The notes under the pieces are model-generated. The model saw nothing but the letters and a program-made list of their open reading frames with translations. It did no database searches and was not told the origin of the DNA. From positions 124,001-188,000 of the forward strand of contig WSYJ01000033.1 in NCBI GenBank assembly GCA_020186115.1: 64,000 nt of DNA, read 5' to 3'. The position numbers and the translations under genes were made by a program. Shown here piece after piece: positions 49,390 through 58,919 of the stretch; the stretch's first letter is position 1, and the number at the start of each line of letters is the position of its first letter. The stretch is from Histomonas meleagridis. Its lineage: Eukaryota; Parabasalia; Tritrichomonadida; Dientamoebidae.

Positions 49390-50013
49390 TTAGCAAAAAC
49401 ATCCATTACCCTTTTGTTCAGGCTCAGTTACTTTCTTTAGATCAATCAAATCTGTTTGTTCTTTTTCTTCCTCCTCCATTTGCTCCCTGTTTTCAATGAT
49501 TCTGCTTACCAGTTCTACAAACGCTTCTCCGACAAAACTGCCTGTTTTAGCACTTGTTTCAATAAAAAGTGATGAATGCTTTTGCGCAAGTTCTTTTCCT
49601 TGCTCTGTTGATACCACCTTTTCTGGGTTTGATAAGTCTCGAATATCAGTTTTATTTCCAACAATTATTACTTCATAGTGAAGTGAATCTGTGTTTTGTT
49701 GAAGCTGTTCAAACCAAAATTTGTCTATATTCTCAAAGGTATCAACATCATTGACGTCATAAACGAAAAAAGCTCCATCAACCTTTCGATAGTAATGCAT
49801 TGTAAGAGCCCTGTATTTTTCGCTTCCTGCGGTGTCCCAAATCAATAATCTGATGTTTTTTCCGTTTATGTTTATATGCTTTATTTTGTATTGAAATCCA
49901 ACAGTTGGAGTTGATTCCTCTTCAAAAATGTCTAGGCAATAGCGGTTTAAAATGGCAGTCTTTCCAACATTACTGTCACCAAGAAAGACAATTTTGTAGG
50001 TTTCATTTTCCAT
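49390..50013 (-). CDS. Rab-family GTPase with Gln-to-Ser change in switch II
   Basis: 207 residues. P-loop GDSNVGKT at 12-19, switch I Thr in STPTVGF, WDTAGSEKYR in switch II with Ser64 where nearly all Rabs have the catalytic Gln, NKTD for guanine recognition and ETSAK. The C-terminus GCFC gives two cysteines for double geranylgeranylation. It is therefore a membrane-traffic GTPase, probably slow at hydrolysing GTP, as is known for Rab24, which also has Ser there. Subfamily is uncertain; Rab families are greatly expanded in trichomonads. The acidic hypervariable region (EEEEKEQTDLIDLKK) is typical. Confidence 0.88.
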   Translation of the reverse strand: MENETYKIVFLGDSNVGKTAILNRYCLDIFEEESTPTVGFQYKIKHININGKNIRLLIWDTAGSEKYRALTMHYYRKVDGAFFVYDVNDVDTFENIDKFWFEQLQQNTDSLHYEVIIVGNKTDIRDLSNPEKVVSTEQGKELAQKHSSLFIETSAKTGSFVGEAFVELVSRIIENREQMEEEEKEQTDLIDLKKVTEPEQKGNGCFC

Positions 50014-50563
50014 CGCAATGATTTTATGTCACTTTTTTGATTTATGGCATATTTTGAAATGTTTTTTAGGGTGCACCAATTTTAAAAGGCAAATTATAAT
50101 CAACTCTTAATAAACGCAAACATATATCACTTAAATATTATATAAAAAAAAAAAAAAAAAGACCAAATTTTTGTTTAGATGCTTTTTGATGCAGGAAATC
50201 GTATTGAATCAGAAAAGTGAAACATTACTGCAAAAAAAAAAAAGTTTTTAATTGAGTCACTCGAAAAATCCCTATCCATCCTTATTTCTTGGTAAAATAA
50301 AATTTCAGAAATCACCAAAATTCTTAAAGTTTAATAAAAATATTAACATATATTGCAATACTTGTCTATTTGATTTAATTCATATTGTTTTTGGACGGTA
50401 CTCGTAATCATTATAATCAGTTTATCATTTCATGAATTTGTTAAAAGATCACGATGAAGCTATTTATTTTGGCTATATTTCCTCATTGGCAATGTTTGAC
50501 CAATTGGAATTAATTCTGTTGCACTATTTTAGATTTAAAAATAAATAAAAAATATTTTTTACA
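50014..50563. other. Intergenic region with A-runs and no gene
   Basis: 550 bp. It contains a 17-A run near 50145 and a second A-run near 50232. GGGTGCACC (50070) is a short GC island. I see no gene, RNA or mobile element. Confidence 0.5.
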
Positions 50564-51796
50564 TCAGAAAAAAGTGTTTTTAATGGTGAACACCAACATT
50601 GCCACACAAACAATTACCATAAAAACAATTGCTATATTCAACATCACAGATCTCTTTAAACCCTTTGAAGCAAGGATCAAAACTACAGGCATCAAAAACT
50701 GGTATAGACAAGAAAGGACGGTGACCACGAACATAATTACGGTGAATGTTAACCCGGAGAATATTGATAAACACATTGACAGAACCAAGAAACAAATTCC
50801 CATTGTTGACCATGAGATTTTATCATATTTCATTAAAGGTCTTCTAATACTTAACAATGAAGTTTGTCCCGGATAAAGTAATATTACAGTTGACATTAAT
50901 ATCATTATTAGATACATCGCATCAGCTATCACTGTCATTATGTCGTTTTTAGGATATTCGTCAAGAATAGAATCATTTGTAATTTGATTTCCATATGTTA
51001 AATAGGGAATAATCCCAAATAATAATGAGACAATAAAAACTATAACATAAACAAATAATATCATTCGACGTGCTCGACGAAATGTAAAATCTTTTAGACG
51101 TGATACAAATGGTATCATGATAATATGAGTGAAATAATTATCAAAATGACCACAGATACATGAAATTATGGTGTTGAAATCGGAATTAAATGCAACAAGT
51201 TGAGGTCGTGCTTCAGGATGTTTGACTAAAAAGTAAATTTCGGTGATAATTAAAAAAGCAAGTGGTATAAGCTTTATAAACATAATAATGGAAATGATCG
51301 TGATCTTTTGATTAGTGGCAACATATGAAAAAAATACAAGAATAATTACAATGCTGAAAATCCAATGGTCCGTTAAATACCATGGAGGCTCAGACATGTA
51401 CATTTGTAAAAAACTAGCATATGTATGATATAGTGAATAAAAATATGATAAACAAAAGCCAATGGCAATAAGAGCAAAAAGAACACAAACAACAGGTCTT
51501 GATTTTGGCCATTTACGTTGCCAAATTAATTCAATTGTTGGTAGTTTGTAAAATGAAATTATATATATTATAAGATATGATGCTAGCCATGATAGAAAAC
51601 ACATTATTAGATTAATTATAGGTGCAAGAATATATCCACATTTATAAAGTTTTGGAAATTTTAAAATTGACCCGCATAAAAATGAACAGGATAATAATAC
51701 AACAATTTGAAACATTGACATAGAATCACTTCCGTTGGAGAATATAAGGGAATCTTCCATGCTGACATCTTCTGCTTCTGAAATTCTAATGCTCAT
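50564..51796 (-). CDS. Amino acid permease of the AAAP (SLC36/SLC38) type
   Basis: 410 residues with about eleven membrane segments from residue 28 to the end. The first segment region reads FQIVVLLSCSFLCGSILKFPKLYKCGYILAPIIN, the typical AAAP start in which TM1 has a G(S/A)xxLxxP break, here with GSILKFPKL. TM-like blocks continue (FIVSLLFGIIPYLTYGN is typical of SLC38-like transporters). The N-terminus is short and acidic. Trichomonads depend on amino acid uptake, arginine in particular, so an uptake role at plasma membrane or lysosome is reasonable; substrate and direction are not shown by the sequence. AAACGGAT lies about 15 bp upstream. A 135-bp divergent region separates it from the kelch gene. 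Confidence 0.78.
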   Translation of the reverse strand: MSIRISEAEDVSMEDSLIFSNGSDSMSMFQIVVLLSCSFLCGSILKFPKLYKCGYILAPIINLIMCFLSWLASYLIIYIISFYKLPTIELIWQRKWPKSRPVVCVLFALIAIGFCLSYFYSLYHTYASFLQMYMSEPPWYLTDHWIFSIVIILVFFSYVATNQKITIISIIMFIKLIPLAFLIITEIYFLVKHPEARPQLVAFNSDFNTIISCICGHFDNYFTHIIMIPFVSRLKDFTFRRARRMILFVYVIVFIVSLLFGIIPYLTYGNQITNDSILDEYPKNDIMTVIADAMYLIMILMSTVILLYPGQTSLLSIRRPLMKYDKISWSTMGICFLVLSMCLSIFSGLTFTVIMFVVTVLSCLYQFLMPVVLILASKGLKRSVMLNIAIVFMVIVCVAMLVFTIKNTFF

Positions 51797-51931
51797 TCGT
51801 ATAATCTAAAAAACGGATAATCAACTTTTTCAGTAGCGGGAACAAAAATTCTGTTGTTTATAAATATTTTAGAATAATTGTACTTTTTGTCGACCGTTAA
51901 TTGTTTGAACATTCTTTGTTCCTCTCAGAGA

Positions 51932-53092
51932 ATGGGTAGCGATGTCAGCTCGCCTACAAGCACGAATTTCTCAGATGTATACGTTCCTATGAGTGGCATC
52001 CGTCTTAACAACGAGAAAGAAAAAGAAAATAATCCAACAGCACAGTCATTACAACGAAATCGAAGAAGTCATATTGTAAAAACATTTTTTTCTGGAGTTT
52101 GGTCTCTTGAACAAACAGATTCACCTATTGCTCCTGTGTCTAGAACGGGACAATTTCAATGTTATTCTGAATATAAAAATTCGACAATAATCGGATTTGG
52201 AATTGATGAAAACGGAAATAATCTCAATGATGTTTGGTTCCTTCATAAAGGAACTAGACAATGGTCTAATTTTGTTTTATCAGGAATTCCAATTTCACCA
52301 AGATCAGGTTCACGTGCCGTTGCAATAGAAAACATTCTTTTTGTAATTGGTGGTGTTAATGGTCTTAATTATTATAATGATATTTATTCCATTAATCTTG
52401 ATACAGGTCTTACTCAAATTATTGAAACAATTGGAGCTATTCCAACTCCTCGAAGTTCTTTTGTTCTTTCGGTTTTTAACAATCAAATATTCCTCTGGGG
52501 AGGTTACAACGGTACATGGCCCTCTGATCTTTATATTTTAGATCTCCAAACATTAACATGGGAAATGCTTCCTAATGATGTTATGGGCCGTAGTAATTCT
52601 GCATACGAAACTGTTGGTAATCTTGTTTATATATATGGGTCATCTAAAACGGGTGGTTTACTTGTAATTAATATGTCTGACAGATCTATCGAAACACTTC
52701 CAACAACTGGACCAGAGCCATCTCCTACTCTTCTTGATGCTACGATGGTACATTTTGATACCTATTTAATGTTTATTGGAGGGAAATCGGCAACTCCAAC
52801 AACTTTTTTGTATGCAATTGACTTAACAAAAATGAGATGGTTTGTCTTCCATATTCTACCAGATGGAACATCTTTATCTGCCGTGGATGGAACTATTAAC
52901 GACTTGGGTATGTTCATGATTCCAAGAACATACTCAATGAGCGCTTTTTACGATGAACAAAAAAGAGAAATTGTCACTTTTTTGGGGTGCCCCTCTGCAG
53001 AACAGAAAAATTTGTTCATTTTAGGGGTTGGCGAAGCGTTGGCCGCACTACATTTGAGAAGTGATATGTTCGACATAATACAACACCAGTAA
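51932..53092 (+). CDS. Kelch-repeat beta-propeller protein with N-myristoylation signal
   Basis: 386 residues from the first ATG (51932). The start MGSDVSSP fits the N-myristoyltransferase consensus (Gly2, Ser/Thr at position 6), so a lipid-anchored protein is likely. Residues ~80-370 are kelch blades, with the GG and Y/W patterns (FVIGGVNGLNYYNDIYSINLDTG; PTPRSSFVLSVFNNQIFLWGGYNG; WPSDLYILDLQTLTWEML; YLMFIGGKSATPTTFLYAIDL). No BTB, F-box or RING domain is visible. Kelch propellers bind proteins, often actin or ubiquitin-ligase substrates, but the partner here is unknown. Confidence 0.78.
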   Translation: MGSDVSSPTSTNFSDVYVPMSGIRLNNEKEKENNPTAQSLQRNRRSHIVKTFFSGVWSLEQTDSPIAPVSRTGQFQCYSEYKNSTIIGFGIDENGNNLNDVWFLHKGTRQWSNFVLSGIPISPRSGSRAVAIENILFVIGGVNGLNYYNDIYSINLDTGLTQIIETIGAIPTPRSSFVLSVFNNQIFLWGGYNGTWPSDLYILDLQTLTWEMLPNDVMGRSNSAYETVGNLVYIYGSSKTGGLLVINMSDRSIETLPTTGPEPSPTLLDATMVHFDTYLMFIGGKSATPTTFLYAIDLTKMRWFVFHILPDGTSLSAVDGTINDLGMFMIPRTYSMSAFYDEQKREIVTFLGCPSAEQKNLFILGVGEALAALHLRSDMFDIIQHQ

Positions 53093-54493
53093 AATGCGAA
53101 AGAAGTTGCCTTGGAATTGTGAATAAATTCGTAGATATATAAATAAATTATTTTCTTAAAATGTTCTAAAATAGGAAACGTTAGAATAAACAAACAGTCG
53201 TAGGTTAAATTCAAAAAAATGTAAAGAACTCTGTTTCAATCAAGTTATCGATAACTTTTTGTGACAGATTTTGCTTTTGTTGCGTTTAGCAGTGGTAGTG
53301 ACGCCTTTGTGGGTCTCATACATTGGAAATTGCTAAAATGAAGAAAAATTTAAAACCTTGTTTTTTCCATATAATGTTAATATCGGAAATTAGTAGCCAC
53401 AGATATAAACTTGAGTAAATTTCAAAAATCTAAACTACCGTGTTGCTACTTCCTGTGTATTGAAATTTTTACTGGGAGTGCAGATCAATCGTCTCGGAGC
53501 TCATTGTTTTTCCTTTGTATAGTACCGTCGAGATGTGGTGGAAACAAGAATTGGGAATCCGATCTACTTTTTCACCCCTCACGACGGTACGATAGGATTC
53601 TCATACAATTTTTTGTAAAGTATTGATATTTGTTAAAAAATGAGGAAAATGATGGCGGTTTCGCTGGGATGCCCCTCGTCAGGAAATCATCATCCACTAA
53701 TTTTTTTGAATTTTTATATGGTCATATCGCAAAAACAGCAAAATGTCACTTTTAGCTGACATTCGGTGTTTGTATGGTTTATCCCAAAAGTACAGAAGAA
53801 TGGAGTGAAAACTGTAAACCAACATGTACAAAGAATTGTCTGGAAAAAAATTAATTTTTACACTGGAAGGCATTTGCTGCATAAAGTTCGGAAAATTTTA
53901 ACTTTTGCATTTACATCATTACGAAAGATGTCAAAAACAACTTTAAACGATAGATTCTTCAAAAAAGGCATAATGCATAAAATACAATGATATTACTTCA
54001 TATTTATTCGCTAAACTTGTTGTTCTTATATATGCTTTTATTATAGGTTGAAAAAAGCTTCTATGAATGACAATCTTATTAGTAGGCAAGTTTCAGGCAG
54101 TTTTTCACTCCTTCAATGAATGTTTTTTTATTTAGTATTGATAAAATTATTAAAAAAATTTATTGAAATAATTAATGAAACTGCTTTAATTTTTACAATA
54201 TTATATTTTCAATTATATTAACTTTATTTACATAATGATTATTAATGTTGATAGATGTAAACAATATCCATAAATTTTTTCTTTTGGAAAATCAAATTTT
54301 TAAATGAAAATTGTCTATTAGATCTTATTATGGGAATTCTTGTGTTAGCGCAAACGAAGTTAATTATTAATTATTTTAACCCAATTTAATTTTGACTATT
54401 TTCAAGAATTGAATCAGTGATGGAAACGACATACAGAAAAACTCCTCATCACACTTTGAAAATTGAATAAATTTTTTGTCATAATCTTAGAAA
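53093..54493. other. Long intergenic region
   Basis: About 1.4 kb without a convincing gene. 53270-53700 is less AT-rich than other gaps and holds the hairpin at 53522-53590. A 74-codon open frame at 53766-53990 (FIPKVQKNGVKTVNQHVQRIVWKK) has no start context and no family I recognise; it could be a transposon remnant. 54000-54490 is plain AT-rich sequence. Confidence 0.5.
53522..53590 (+). ncRNA. Candidate structured RNA (three nested stems)
   Basis: Three helices nest within 69 nt: GTACCGTCG (53522-53530) with CGACGGTAC (53582-53590), nine perfect pairs; GGTGGAAA (53537-53544) with TTTTTCACC (53568-53576), eight pairs with one G-U; and ATTGG (53550-53554) with CCGAT (53559-53563) closing a GAAT tetraloop. 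A run of six T follows at about 53609-53614, which could be a Pol III stop. The surrounding 300 bp is GC-richer than other gaps. No known RNA (U1-U6, SRP, RNase P) was recognised. It could also be a chance inverted repeat or a mobile-element end. Confidence 0.35.
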
Positions 54494-57400
54494 ATGCCAG
54501 TTTTTGAAAAAAAATGCCATATCATTTATTTTTTCATGTTGTTTTGGTATCTTTTCATTTCTTTATCATTATGCGAACCATATTACTATATCCCTTCACA
54601 ATTTACGAAGTTAGCAGATAGAGCAAAAGCAGAAAAACGAAAGCGTGTGCTCTCAGAAGCAGATTTCGAAAATGCAATTACCCCTGAGAAACCATATATT
54701 TCAGATACTTTTAACGGATCTGTTCTTTATCCATTGTTCGGAGTTACTGTAAAAGAACTTGAAGGATCTGCAATTAGTGATGATTTAAAATATGTTGCTT
54801 TGATAGCAGATCGTTCAACCTCCATTGGACAAGCAATTCTCACAGAAAAGTCGACATATGTTTCTGATACAGCAAATGATATGTTTACTCTTTCACAAAA
54901 GGTTGCAGATGATGGAGAAGTTACAATTTTTTCAGTGGCAAAAACTGAATTCATGGCTGTTTTTAATTTATTTGAGATAAGAATGCCATCTTCAAATCTC
55001 CAGTATGACTGTCAAAGTTATGGAAAACCTTTTGGAAGTCGATGTTATGCCAAAAGTGGATATAACTGGGATGAGAAAAAAGATATGCCAAAAGAGATAG
55101 GACTTCCTGAAGAAATAGTTAAAGATAAAATTAAACTATTTGGAGGCTTGTATGGTAATGCTGAAGCATCATTTTTACTTAAGAAGACAGGAGCTTTTAA
55201 TGCACAACTTGAACTTGATTCATCCCTTGTTGTAAAATTAGCTGCTGGTGTTCAAGCTAAGAAAGTAGATTATAAACGTCCATCGCCTATTCCAATTGGA
55301 GAAGGAATGAGATTTACAATTGCAATGATACCGATAAAAATATTTACGGTTAATATTAATGTTGGGGTCTTTTTGGTCGGACGAACTCAACTTGAAAACT
55401 TTGCAATTAATATTCCTGATGATGTAACTTATATCAAAAGATATCGATTAACTCTTAAAAAGGGATGTGTTTTATCTCTTAAAGGGTTTTCATCACCAGA
55501 TATGACAAAAGAATTTGTAGTTGATTATATCGATCAAGATGGTAATATCTTAGATACAAAACCAGAATTAAAAGTTTCAATTGAAGGTGATCTTTCAATA
55601 TCACTTGGAATTAGAGTGGAAGCAAATATTAGTTCATTTTTGGATGGGAAATTATATGTTGAAGCTGGTGCTAAAGCAGGATTAAAATTAAAGTTTGGTA
55701 TTGATACAACAAAATGTACATCACCAGCTTTATATGGATCACTTACTCCTTATGTTAAATCTTATCTTACAGCTGGTGGAGAACTTTCTTTATTTGGCAT
55801 TAAAGTAATTGATGGTACAAAATGGCAGACCGCCCATGAAAAATTAATATGGGAAAAACAAATTGGTGACGAAGATGGAACATGTTTATTTGATCCATTA
55901 ACATCAAATGAATTAGATGATGAATTAAAATCTAAAGAAGCTAGAACAAGATATATTGTTAAAGTATCTAATCCAGTATATCATAAAGAAGATAATTTAG
56001 ATTATCAAATTAAGATTACAGCTAAGAACTTAACTACACAACAATCACAAGTGAAATATTATACATTTAGTAAGCAAAATGGTTATACAGATTGTTATAT
56101 TTATATGGAGAAGACAGATTCATATAATGAATTCACAATAAAGTCATATAATTTAGATACCGAAGTAGTCATTTCAAATGAAGATATTATGAAAACATAT
56201 AATTATAATGATGAAGATATTGGATTTACTATTGAATTAAAGGAAACTAGTCCAATTACAAAAATTGGAACACAGTTTATATGGAATGATATTAATGGAT
56301 ATTATAGTTATAATACAGTTAATCCATCTTCAAACAAATATAAAACAATGGCTTTAATCATTCATTCAAATGTTACAGGTTATACATCATCATATAATAA
56401 TTATCATATGATGGATGAATATTATGATGATGAACAAACAAATGTATATAATATTAAGATGTGGAAGAAATTAACACTTACAGAAGTTACAACTAAAGAT
56501 ACAACAAAATGTAATTCCAAATATCGTATAACACAAATGCATAACAATCTAAGATATCGTGTAGCAGATGCAACTGGTTGTACTCAAGGAACAAGTAAAA
56601 TTAGTTTCCCTGTTATAACATATCAAATTCCTAAAATAGATCCTGGAAATTCAGAAGCTGTTTCACTTAAACTTAACTTCAAAATTGATGATATTACAAA
56701 AGAAGTAAATATAAAGAATTCAGAACTTGGGAAAGAAACATTTACAATTCAAATTGATGAAACTTATTCAATGACATTTAATGTCGAAAACTTCGAAGAT
56801 GTTGAATATTTAACTGAATTAAGTGATTCATATATAGGATCGCTTCAACCTTATGAAAAACTCGCCGGTGTCATTTGTAGATTATTTGAACCAATATATG
56901 ATACAGGTGATTATAAAAGAGATTCATTCCGTGGAGAACAAATTGATCTTTCTCTTTCATTTGAAGAAGGTGAATCATATGGTGTAATAAGATATTTATT
57001 TAATGGCGATGGATATGATTTTTCACATTTATATTTATTAATTAATTTACCAAATATTCAACCACTTGTAAGTGAACCAATTAATTTAGATCAAGAACAT
57101 ATTTACTTAATTAAGCTTCAAGAAGGTTTAACATTATTTAAGACAAATCCTAATGATCAAACTAATAAAGATTATGATATCGTAATTCCATTTAGAAGGA
57201 GAGATAAGAGCAAACAAACACTTCAAGTTACATTTTATACAATATTCCAAACACCTGATAACAATGATATGAAACCACATTGTTCTGAATTCCCAATATT
57301 TACAGTCCCAGCTAAAAGTAATGTTTACTTTGGTTGCTTAAAGCCATATTCTTCATCAAAAGAATATGTAGAAAACAAATGGAAATATTATGTAACACCA

Positions 57401-58438
57401 TCCGAGAATGTTGTATTAAAGAGAGAAATGTTACCATCACTTTCATCTGGTTCATTTAATAAGTTAATTAGAATGAATAGTGAAACAACTTCTACTACAA
57501 TAAATTCAATCACAGTCGCAATGAAACAAGATTATATTAATTTAACTGAAGATTCACGTCAATTAGCAATTGATGATGCAACAATCAAAAACATTCATCA
57601 ATATATGAAAAATGAAAATGCGATTTATGTTAAATGTGATAGATGTGATTCGATATATATTGATGATGTACCAAAAGGTACACATATCTTAAGAGAAGGT
57701 GATATATTCCAAATATATACTAATGATTACACAACAGGATTTACAATTTTAGCATATTGCACTGAAAACACTTCTGTTAATTGTATCTTCCCATTAGATA
57801 TATCGAAGCATGGAACTGTTTTATTGAAATATAATCAACTTGAAAGTTCTACTGGTGATCCTGGTGTAGAAGAATTCTTTGATTGGAATAAAGAAGGAGA
57901 AATTCAATCAAATAGATTAATGGTAGGATGCAAACAACAAATAATGAAACCAAGAAGTGATACGATTTATGGTTCAAAGAATTGGAAAGGTTCTGTAGAC
58001 GCATCTATATCAAATATAGAGACAAATCATATTAGTATAACATTGTCTAGAGAATCAGTAAATAAAATGTCAACACTTACAATGAAAAGTGGTGAAACTA
58101 TAATTCCATTTTCAAGCCAAGTTTATGCAAACTCAGATGATAATACACTGAAAACATATTTCAACGAAATCGGAATTACTTTGGATAAAACAAAACAACA
58201 AATTTCAGAAGCAAAAGATGACTTTAGAATAGATGAAGAAGGAAGAATTATTGTAAAGGATGATTACTTTAATAAGGATACAATAAAAAAAAATATCAAA
58301 GATGGAAAACAAATTCACTTCTTGGAATTAAATAAGGAATATTATACAATGACTTATAGTGCAGGATTGAAGATCTGTGGTATTCCAATTATTGGCTGGA
58401 TTATCATCGGATTCGGTATTTTAATGGTATTTAATTAA
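54494..58438 (+). CDS. Very large single-pass surface protein, unknown family
   Basis: 1314 residues. The N-terminus MPVFEKKCHIIYFFMLFWYLFISLSLC looks like a signal peptide with an extended n-region, and the C-terminus has one membrane segment (IIGWIIIGFGILMVFN) with almost no cytosolic tail (…MVFN). The ectodomain is beta-rich and Tyr/Thr/Asn-rich, with many lysines and acidic residues and conserved-looking Cys pairs (KCDRCDSIYIDDVPKGTHIL). Near residues 95-180 lies an acidic-hydrophobic domain (EVTIFSVAKTEFMAVFNLFE). No known adhesin domain was recognised. It is likely a secreted or plasma-membrane protein, possibly an adhesin or a lumenal endomembrane protein. Confidence 0.7.
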   Translation: MPVFEKKCHIIYFFMLFWYLFISLSLCEPYYYIPSQFTKLADRAKAEKRKRVLSEADFENAITPEKPYISDTFNGSVLYPLFGVTVKELEGSAISDDLKYVALIADRSTSIGQAILTEKSTYVSDTANDMFTLSQKVADDGEVTIFSVAKTEFMAVFNLFEIRMPSSNLQYDCQSYGKPFGSRCYAKSGYNWDEKKDMPKEIGLPEEIVKDKIKLFGGLYGNAEASFLLKKTGAFNAQLELDSSLVVKLAAGVQAKKVDYKRPSPIPIGEGMRFTIAMIPIKIFTVNINVGVFLVGRTQLENFAINIPDDVTYIKRYRLTLKKGCVLSLKGFSSPDMTKEFVVDYIDQDGNILDTKPELKVSIEGDLSISLGIRVEANISSFLDGKLYVEAGAKAGLKLKFGIDTTKCTSPALYGSLTPYVKSYLTAGGELSLFGIKVIDGTKWQTAHEKLIWEKQIGDEDGTCLFDPLTSNELDDELKSKEARTRYIVKVSNPVYHKEDNLDYQIKITAKNLTTQQSQVKYYTFSKQNGYTDCYIYMEKTDSYNEFTIKSYNLDTEVVISNEDIMKTYNYNDEDIGFTIELKETSPITKIGTQFIWNDINGYYSYNTVNPSSNKYKTMALIIHSNVTGYTSSYNNYHMMDEYYDDEQTNVYNIKMWKKLTLTEVTTKDTTKCNSKYRITQMHNNLRYRVADATGCTQGTSKISFPVITYQIPKIDPGNSEAVSLKLNFKIDDITKEVNIKNSELGKETFTIQIDETYSMTFNVENFEDVEYLTELSDSYIGSLQPYEKLAGVICRLFEPIYDTGDYKRDSFRGEQIDLSLSFEEGESYGVIRYLFNGDGYDFSHLYLLINLPNIQPLVSEPINLDQEHIYLIKLQEGLTLFKTNPNDQTNKDYDIVIPFRRRDKSKQTLQVTFYTIFQTPDNNDMKPHCSEFPIFTVPAKSNVYFGCLKPYSSSKEYVENKWKYYVTPSENVVLKREMLPSLSSGSFNKLIRMNSETTSTTINSITVAMKQDYINLTEDSRQLAIDDATIKNIHQYMKNENAIYVKCDRCDSIYIDDVPKGTHILREGDIFQIYTNDYTTGFTILAYCTENTSVNCIFPLDISKHGTVLLKYNQLESSTGDPGVEEFFDWNKEGEIQSNRLMVGCKQQIMKPRSDTIYGSKNWKGSVDASISNIETNHISITLSRESVNKMSTLTMKSGETIIPFSSQVYANSDDNTLKTYFNEIGITLDKTKQQISEAKDDFRIDEEGRIIVKDDYFNKDTIKKNIKDGKQIHFLELNKEYYTMTYSAGLKICGIPIIGWIIIGFGILMVFN

Positions 58439-58919
58439 AAACATAAAATTAGTAAAGCATTCATGCCATTATTAGTATTTATTTTTGTTTCTCAGTCAAT
58501 TAAATGAATTCATAAAAAGAATATGTTCCAGTTTTTGAAATAAAATATTGAATGAATTTTGATCGTTTGTTGGATTTTTTGGCTAATAATTTGCGATTTT
58601 CTCATTCAATAAAGCAATATAATATATTAATTAATCATGGAAAAATTATTTACGGAAAATATACTGCAAAATTATTTCGTTTTCATGAATAGATTAATGT
58701 ATGGCAAGCTGATGATAAAATAGTGATGGCTTTGATCGATTTTGATTGAAATCGTTTCCAAAAAGTTTATTTTGCACAAAACTGTTAATCTCATCGCATT
58801 AAAATATATAAAGAATCATTTATCGAAAATAGCATAAATATTTTTTTTTTTAATAAAATTTCATATTTAATTTCAAAATGATTTCATCTAAAATTAGAAT
58901 GAAAAACAGAATGAATGTT
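58439..58919. other. Intergenic AT-rich region
   Basis: 481 bp between the ends of two convergent genes. I see no gene or clear element. Confidence 0.5.

Noticed and set aside
53522-53700. SRP RNA, RNase P RNA or a spliceosomal RNA
   Set aside because: I looked for the SRP helix 8 pattern, RNase P core strings and the U6 ACAGAG-like and U5 loop patterns and did not find them. The structure is kept only as a candidate RNA.
53766-53990. Transposase fragment (74 codons, IPKVQKNGVKTVNQH)
   Set aside because: Protein-like but with no start, no catalytic motif and no terminal repeats nearby, so no family can be named.
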